NCBI RefSeq assembly: GCF_026341035.1
Contig: NZ_JAPEOQ010000002.1
Span: forward strand, 372,001-436,000
DNA from: Streptomyces sp. NBC_01016
Lineage (GTDB): Bacteria > Actinomycetota > Actinomycetes > Streptomycetales > Streptomycetaceae
Direction: 5' to 3'
DNA: 64,000 nt
The position numbers and the translations under genes were made by a program. The notes under the pieces are model-generated. The model was not told where the DNA came from and made no database searches. It saw only the letters and a list, made by a program, of their open reading frames with translations. How positions within the stretch are numbered: the stretch's first letter is position 1; the number at the start of each line of letters is the position of its first letter. Positions 59,606 through 64,000 of the stretch are shown here, one piece after another.

Positions 59606-60733
59606 ATGTCCGCTCTGACCATCGGCCCCCACCTGGTGCAGCCCCCCGTGGTGCTCGCCCCCATGGCGGGGATCACGAACGCGCCGTTCCGCACCCTGTG
59701 CCGGGAGTTCTCGGGCGGCAAGGGCCTGTTCGTGAGCGAGATGATCACGACGCGGGCGCTGGTCGAGCGCAACGAGAAGACGATGCAGCTCATCCACTTC
59801 GACGAGACCGAGAAGCCTCGCTCGATCCAGCTGTACGGGGTGGACCCGGCGACCGTCGGCAAGGCCGTCCGCATGATCGCGGAGGAGGACCTGGCCGACC
59901 ACATCGACCTGAACTTCGGCTGCCCGGTTCCGAAGGTGACGCGCAAGGGCGGCGGGTCGGCGCTCCCGTACAAGCGCCCGCTGCTGCGCGCGATCCTGAA
60001 GGAAGCCGTGTCGGGGGCGGGCGACATCCCGGTCACGATGAAGATGCGCAAGGGCATCGACGACGACCACATCACGTTCCTCGACGCGGGCCGGATCGCG
60101 GTCGAGGAGGGCGTCACGGCGATCGCGCTGCACGGGCGTACGGCGGCGGAGCACTACGGCGGCACGGCGGACTGGGACGCGATTGCGCGGTTGAAGGAGC
60201 ACGTTCCGGAGATCCCTGTCCTCGGCAACGGCGACATCTGGTCGGCGGACGACGCGCTGCGCATGGTGCGCGAGACCGGGGTCGACGGGGTGGTCGTCGG
60301 GCGCGGCTGCCTGGGGCGGCCGTGGCTGTTCGCGGATCTGGTGGCGGCGTTCGAGGGGCGCGAGGAGCGGGTCCGGCCGACGCTGCGGGTGGTGGCGGAC
60401 GCGATGGTGCGCCACGCGACGCTGCTCGGCGAGTGGATCGGCGACGAATCGCGCGGAGTCATCGACTTCCGCAAGCACGTGGCCTGGTACCTGAAGGGTT
60501 TCGCGGTCGGCGGCGAGCTCCGCAAGCGCCTCGCGACGACGTCGTCCCTCGGTGAACTCCGGGCGGGGCTGGACGAGTTGGACCTCGACCAGGGTTGGCC
60601 CGCGGGTGCGGACGGCCCGCGGGGCCGTACGTCGGGCAACGGACGAGTGGTCCTGCCGGACGGCTGGCTGAACGACCCCAACGACTGCGCGGGCATCTCG
60701 GCCGACGCGGAACTGGACACGTCCGGGGGCTGA
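59606..60733 (+). CDS. dusB: tRNA-dihydrouridine synthase
   Basis: FMN enzyme that reduces uridine in tRNA, 375 residues. Barrel start is VVLAPMAGITNAPFRTLCRE; the active Cys is in LNFGCPVPKVTRKGGGSAL; FMN-binding blocks are IALHGRTAAEHYGGTADWDA and NGDIWSADDALRMV, VVGRGCLGRPWLF. ATG 59606 with GGAGAG 8 bases upstream. The subfamily (DusB-type) is my best reading. It is followed by dispersed repeats. Confidence 0.93.
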   Translation: MSALTIGPHLVQPPVVLAPMAGITNAPFRTLCREFSGGKGLFVSEMITTRALVERNEKTMQLIHFDETEKPRSIQLYGVDPATVGKAVRMIAEEDLADHIDLNFGCPVPKVTRKGGGSALPYKRPLLRAILKEAVSGAGDIPVTMKMRKGIDDDHITFLDAGRIAVEEGVTAIALHGRTAAEHYGGTADWDAIARLKEHVPEIPVLGNGDIWSADDALRMVRETGVDGVVVGRGCLGRPWLFADLVAAFEGREERVRPTLRVVADAMVRHATLLGEWIGDESRGVIDFRKHVAWYLKGFAVGGELRKRLATTSSLGELRAGLDELDLDQGWPAGADGPRGRTSGNGRVVLPDGWLNDPNDCAGISADAELDTSGG

Positions 60734-60767
60734 CGGGGTCCTGTTGCCCGGCACCGTCCTCCGGCCA

Positions 60768-60889
60768 CGGGGCTCCGCCCCGGACCCCGCGCCTCAATCG
60801 CCGGCGGGGCTGAAAAGATCGGGGCCCTGCCCCGGACCCCGAGTCTCGTCCCAGAGCGGGGCTTTAATTGCCCAGCCGCCGCAGGGGCT
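60768..60889 (+). repeat. Dispersed palindromic repeats, composite copy
   Basis: Units at 60768-60811 and 60820-60863, then a partial copy to 60889 ending CGCAGGGGCT. The second unit ends with the CTCGTCCCAGAGCGGGGCT variant seen at the kinase 3' end (25124-25170). Same orientation as all other copies. Confidence 0.85.
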
Positions 60890-60949
60890 TGATGGGGCCG
60901 CCACTTCGCGGGGGCGGGGGTCGGCCGAGTGCTGATCGCCTCGTTCCCG

Positions 60950-61402
60950 CTCATCTCCCACCCACCCGCCCCTCCGGGGGGCGTCGGCCCGACGGGGTGC
61001 CGCTCACTCTCGGGGTAGTCCGCCGTCGGCCCCGGCTCCCGACTCGTTGCGGTCGCCGTCCACCGCCTGGGGCGATCTGCTGCCGGTCCCGGCTCCCCAC
61101 CCGTCCGGTCGGCCGTCACCCGCCTTGGGTAGTCCACCGCCGGCCCCGGCTCCCCACCCCTGGCGGTCGGCGCCCACCGCCTTGGGCAATCTGCCTTCCC
61201 CAAGCTCTCCGACAAGCTCCGAGCAGGGGCGACCCCATCGGGCGGCAGGGTGGGCAAGGCGGCACCCCGGTGCGGCGCAACAGCCGACGGGGCCCGGCTC
61301 CGGTGCGGCTTCGGGCCTGGTGCGGTTCCGGGGGCACGATGACCTGCCACGCGTGCCCCCTTGGGCCGGAGCCCCCGGAGGGGGCGGGGGGTGGGAGATG
61401 GG
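60950..61402. mobile_element. MITE-like inverted-repeat structure
   Basis: The ends 60950-61000 and 61351-61402 are inverted copies; the first 31 bases match at 27 positions (outer end CTCATCTCCCACCC against CCCATCTCCCACCC) and pairing continues with one gap. The inside, about 350 bases, is non-coding and holds tandem repeats. No target-site duplication was seen. Confidence 0.4.
61028..61198. repeat. Three 57-base degenerate tandem repeats
   Basis: Units at 61028-61084, 61085-61141 and 61142-61198, each beginning GGCCCCGGCTCCC or GGTCCCGGCTCCC and containing a CACCCGCCTTGGG-like block. A partial unit may precede. 57 is a multiple of three. Confidence 0.65.
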
Positions 61403-61614
61403 CGAGGTACGGGGTAAGGGCAAGTAGCAGGTGATCGAGGGAGGCGGACGACCCAGGTGGGCTGGGCGTCAACCGCGATCAGCGGGCGGGGGAGCCACCC
61501 CGGTGCAGCTCAAATGCCCGTCGCCGCGCAGCGATTGCTACCGGCGCCCACCCCGGCACCGCCCAACGACCCTGGTGCCGCGCCACAATCCGACCGGCGC
61601 CCACCCCGCCCCCG
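61403..61614. other. Non-coding tail of the repeat-rich gap
   Basis: About 210 bases before the convergent debranching-like gene, with short imperfect repeats such as CCGGCGCCCACCCCG twice near 61547 and 61595. No gene seen. Confidence 0.4.
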
Positions 61615-63603
61615 CTAACCCCCCACCGCGCTGAGCAGCGCCAGCGGTGTCGCCGCTGAGCGGGATTCGCGGGTGCAGGCGTGGGGGTAAGGGACCGGCG
61701 CCGGGTAGGCCGAGCTTGCGTAGCCTGCGATTACCTCCGGGAGGCGGCCGGCGCAGGCGGTTGATGCCGCGATCAGGCCGGTTGCCACCATCCGCGCCTC
61801 GTCGTGCAGCCCGTACCGGGCCAGGCCGAGCGCGATCAGGGCGTTGTCGTGCGGCCACACCGAACCCCGGTGGTAGGAGAGCGGGTGGTACGCGGCCTGG
61901 CCGGAGGCCACCGTGCGGACGCCCCAGCCGGAGAAGAAGTCCGGTTCGAGGAGACGACGGCCGACCGCCTCCCCGTACTCCTTGTCCAGCAGGCCCGACC
62001 ACAGCAAGTGCCCCGCGTCGGAGGCGAGCGCGTCCAGTTGGCGGCCCTCGCCGTCCAGGGCCAGCGCGGGGAACCCCGCCTCCTCCATCCAGAAGTCCCG
62101 TACGAAGCGGTCCCGCAGGTCCGACGCCGCCTGCGTCAGCAGATCCGCGTACACCGTGTCGTCCCAGATCGTCCGGGCCAACACCGCCGTCCGCCGAAGC
62201 GCGTCGTATGCGTAGCCCTGCGCGCCCGCCGCCATCACGGGGCCCGTCGCCCGGCCGCCGTCGGCCGAGCAGATCGCGCCGGGGGAGTCCTTCCAGTTCT
62301 GGTTGGCGAGCCCGCCCCGGTCCGCGCGGTAGACCAGGTAGCCGCGGGACGTGAGGCCGCCGTGGTCGAGCATCCAGCCCACCGCCGCCCGTGCGTGGGA
62401 CTCCAACCGGCGGGCGAGGGTCACGTCCGCCGTCTGTTCCACGTAGGCCCCGAGAAGGATCAGGAACAGTGGCGTCGCGTCCACCGACCCGTAGTAGCGC
62501 CCGTACGGCACCTGCCCGAAGTGCGCCAACTCCCCGTGCCGCACCTCGTGCACGATCTTCCCGGGCTGCGCCACCGCCCCCTCCACCTGCTCGGTCGCCT
62601 GCGTCGCGGCCAGCACCGGGAGCGTCGCCGCGGCGAGTTCCGGCCGGTACGGCAGCGCGAAGAGCGAGGTCAGGGCCGCGTCCCGGCCGAGCAGCGTCAG
62701 GAACCACGGCACCCCGGCCGCCGGCACCAGATGCCGCTCCCCGTCGGGCCCGGCCGCCGGCACCCGCAGCACCGCCAGATCGGCAAGCCCCCGCGTACAG
62801 GCGTCCGCGAGCTCCGGCCACGCCCCCGGCAGCTCGACGCCCTCCGTGAACTCCCTTACGGTCCGGGCAAGTTCGGCCGCCACCGCCGCCGGACTCGTCG
62901 CCGCTCCGGCTACCACCGCCGCCCCGGCCGACTCCGCCCCGGCCGACTCCGTCCCCGACGGCCCCGCCACCACCCGCAGCGCCAGCTCCGCTACGCCCTG
63001 TCCCGCGAGGTCCAGCGTCCACACGAGGCGGCGTGCCCCGGTTCCCGTCTCCTCCACCGCGTCCGGCGCGGGCTCGCTCGTCACCGTCGTCGACGAGCGC
63101 CAGTCGCCCCGCGTGTACGTGAACTCCACGCCGTCGTCCAGGACTTCACGCGTACGCACCGCCCCGGGCTTCTGGTACGTACGGTGGTCGGAGCGCAGCT
63201 CGAACTGGTCGGTGAAGTCCGCGTCCACCGTGAGCGCGACGCGTACCGTCGTCGGCACCGGACGGTTCGATACGACCTTCAGGAGCTCCACGAACGAGCC
63301 CTCCGTCACCGCCTGTTCGCGGAACAAGGTGTACGCCGACGGCTCCTGGCGCCCGCCGCGCGGCACGAGCACACAGCGGCCGACGCCCTCCTCCTCGTAC
63401 GACATCGGCATCAGCACCTCGGGCGCCGCCCCGTCGACCGTGAGCTGCCAGCGGCACAGGTGGCGCGCGTCCCGCACGAACAGGCCGTCCGGCGAGAAGC
63501 CGCCGCGCACCGCGGTCAGCGCCCCGGACGGGTCGGTCGCCGCGAACGTCCCTCCGTACACCAGGAGTTGCCGCCCCTGCCCGTGTCCGTACCCGTCCGT
63601 CAT
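61615..63603 (-). CDS. Glycogen-debranching N-terminal domain/amylo-glucosidase-like protein
   Basis: A 662-residue soluble protein. The N-terminal domain (GRQLLVYGGTFAATDPSGAL, then FVRDARHLCRWQLTVDG) is the glycogen-debranching N-terminal family. The C-terminal (alpha/alpha) barrel has PWFLTLLGRDAALTSLFALP, KIVHEVRHGELAHFGQVPYG and YYGSVDATPLFLILLG. It probably acts on alpha-glucans; substrate not certain. It overlaps the preceding MGH1-like gene by 4 bases (ATGA), so the two are an operon. Confidence 0.85.
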   Translation of the reverse strand: MTDGYGHGQGRQLLVYGGTFAATDPSGALTAVRGGFSPDGLFVRDARHLCRWQLTVDGAAPEVLMPMSYEEEGVGRCVLVPRGGRQEPSAYTLFREQAVTEGSFVELLKVVSNRPVPTTVRVALTVDADFTDQFELRSDHRTYQKPGAVRTREVLDDGVEFTYTRGDWRSSTTVTSEPAPDAVEETGTGARRLVWTLDLAGQGVAELALRVVAGPSGTESAGAESAGAAVVAGAATSPAAVAAELARTVREFTEGVELPGAWPELADACTRGLADLAVLRVPAAGPDGERHLVPAAGVPWFLTLLGRDAALTSLFALPYRPELAAATLPVLAATQATEQVEGAVAQPGKIVHEVRHGELAHFGQVPYGRYYGSVDATPLFLILLGAYVEQTADVTLARRLESHARAAVGWMLDHGGLTSRGYLVYRADRGGLANQNWKDSPGAICSADGGRATGPVMAAGAQGYAYDALRRTAVLARTIWDDTVYADLLTQAASDLRDRFVRDFWMEEAGFPALALDGEGRQLDALASDAGHLLWSGLLDKEYGEAVGRRLLEPDFFSGWGVRTVASGQAAYHPLSYHRGSVWPHDNALIALGLARYGLHDEARMVATGLIAASTACAGRLPEVIAGYASSAYPAPVPYPHACTRESRSAATPLALLSAVGG

Positions 63604-64000
63604 CGTGTCGTCCTCTCGGCCAGCAGATCCAGCGTCAGCGCGGCCGTCCAGCCGAAGCCGCGGGCGCCGCAGCCCGCCCCCGTTCGGGGATCCACGTACT
63701 CGGCGAAGTCCGAAGCCCCCGCGACGTCGAGCATGGCGGTGCGCAGCCGCCCGGCCCGCGCGTGCTCGCCGTGCAGCCGCAGGCCGTACTCCAGAAGCCA
63801 GTTGGTGTTGAACCAGGCGGGCCCGCGCCAGTAGCGGTGCGGGTCGAAGGCCGCGCCGAGCAGGTCGTAGCTGGGCGCCATCCGTACCTGATCGCCGACG
63901 CCGAAGTGCGGTCCGCGCGCCGTCTCCAGGAGCGGCCGCACCACCTCGCGCGGCAGCGTCGGCAGGATCAGCGGCAGCAGCCCGGAGACGCCGTACTCAC
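63600..64000 (-). CDS. MGH1-like glycoside hydrolase (5' end outside window)
   Basis: C-terminal part of a (alpha/alpha)6-barrel glycosidase; the frame is open to the window edge, about 133 residues visible. HRYWRGPAWFNTNWLLEYGL and ARGFGWTAALTLDLLAERTT are typical of MGH1/GH63-like enzymes ending in the barrel. Coupled by ATGA to the debranching-like gene. The two together suggest alpha-glucan or trehalose-related metabolism. Confidence 0.82.
   Translation of the reverse strand, partial: EYGVSGLLPLILPTLPREVVRPLLETARGPHFGVGDQVRMAPSYDLLGAAFDPHRYWRGPAWFNTNWLLEYGLRLHGEHARAGRLRTAMLDVAGASDFAEYVDPRTGAGCGARGFGWTAALTLDLLAERTTR

Noticed and set aside
61004..61423. Minus-strand protein with 19-residue repeats in the repeat-rich gap
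   Set aside because: No ribosome site, and open frames exist in several phases; the tandem repeat alone explains the pattern.

Overview
The window is high-GC DNA (roughly 70% by eye, G or C in almost every third codon position) with core genes and accessory families typical of Streptomyces or a close relative. These include phoH-ybeY-CBS protein, era, leuA, recO-uppS, znuACB-zur, glyS and dus, together with MmyB-type XRE regulators, DUF397/Scr1-type regulator loci, a short Rpf-like protein and PP2C phosphatases. It looks like a chromosomal core segment with accessory islands. I saw no rRNA, tRNA, CRISPR array, transposase or phage gene.

Layout. 1-5.6 kb: the end of adenosine deaminase, an MFS exporter, an IclR regulator divergent from a PfkB sugar kinase, and a GNAT acetyltransferase. 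5.7-9 kb: a phoH-ybeY-CBS protein-YjbR operon. 9-17.2 kb: an MFS/XRE divergent pair, a cytidine-deaminase-fold protein, a secreted Rpf-like protein, amt-glnK behind a GlnR-like box, era, and an XRE/SDR divergent pair. 17.3-20.7 kb: an M4 protease with a putative emfourin inhibitor, then leuA behind a leader peptide with four Leu codons. 20.9-25.9 kb: a TerB/zinc-ribbon protein, an MMPL transporter and a two-component system.

26-43 kb is the most unusual part. A STAND NTPase without a DNA-binding domain, divergent from a membrane PP2C phosphatase, occurs twice (26.3-29.7 and 31.9-35.4 kb) with a LysR/MFS pair between the copies. A third STAND protein that keeps a LuxR HTH lies at 40.8 kb. Two regulator/DUF397 loci of the whiJ/abaA kind (35.3-37.0 and 48.0-49.9 kb) bracket recO-uppS, zinc uptake and glyS. 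50-60.7 kb: a TetR/aldo-keto reductase unit with very large inverted repeats, a molybdopterin oxidoreductase, and two look-alike MFS/XRE divergent cassettes around another MFS pump, then dus. 60.7-61.6 kb is non-coding and repeat-rich, with a MITE-like inverted-repeat structure. The window ends in a glucan debranching-like gene pair.

A dispersed GC-rich palindromic repeat with a core of about 44 bp occurs at six loci, always in one orientation and downstream of (or inside the 3' end of) plus-strand genes. At two loci it forms the C-terminal codons of a gene. All function calls are from reading the sequence and recognising families; no database search was run.
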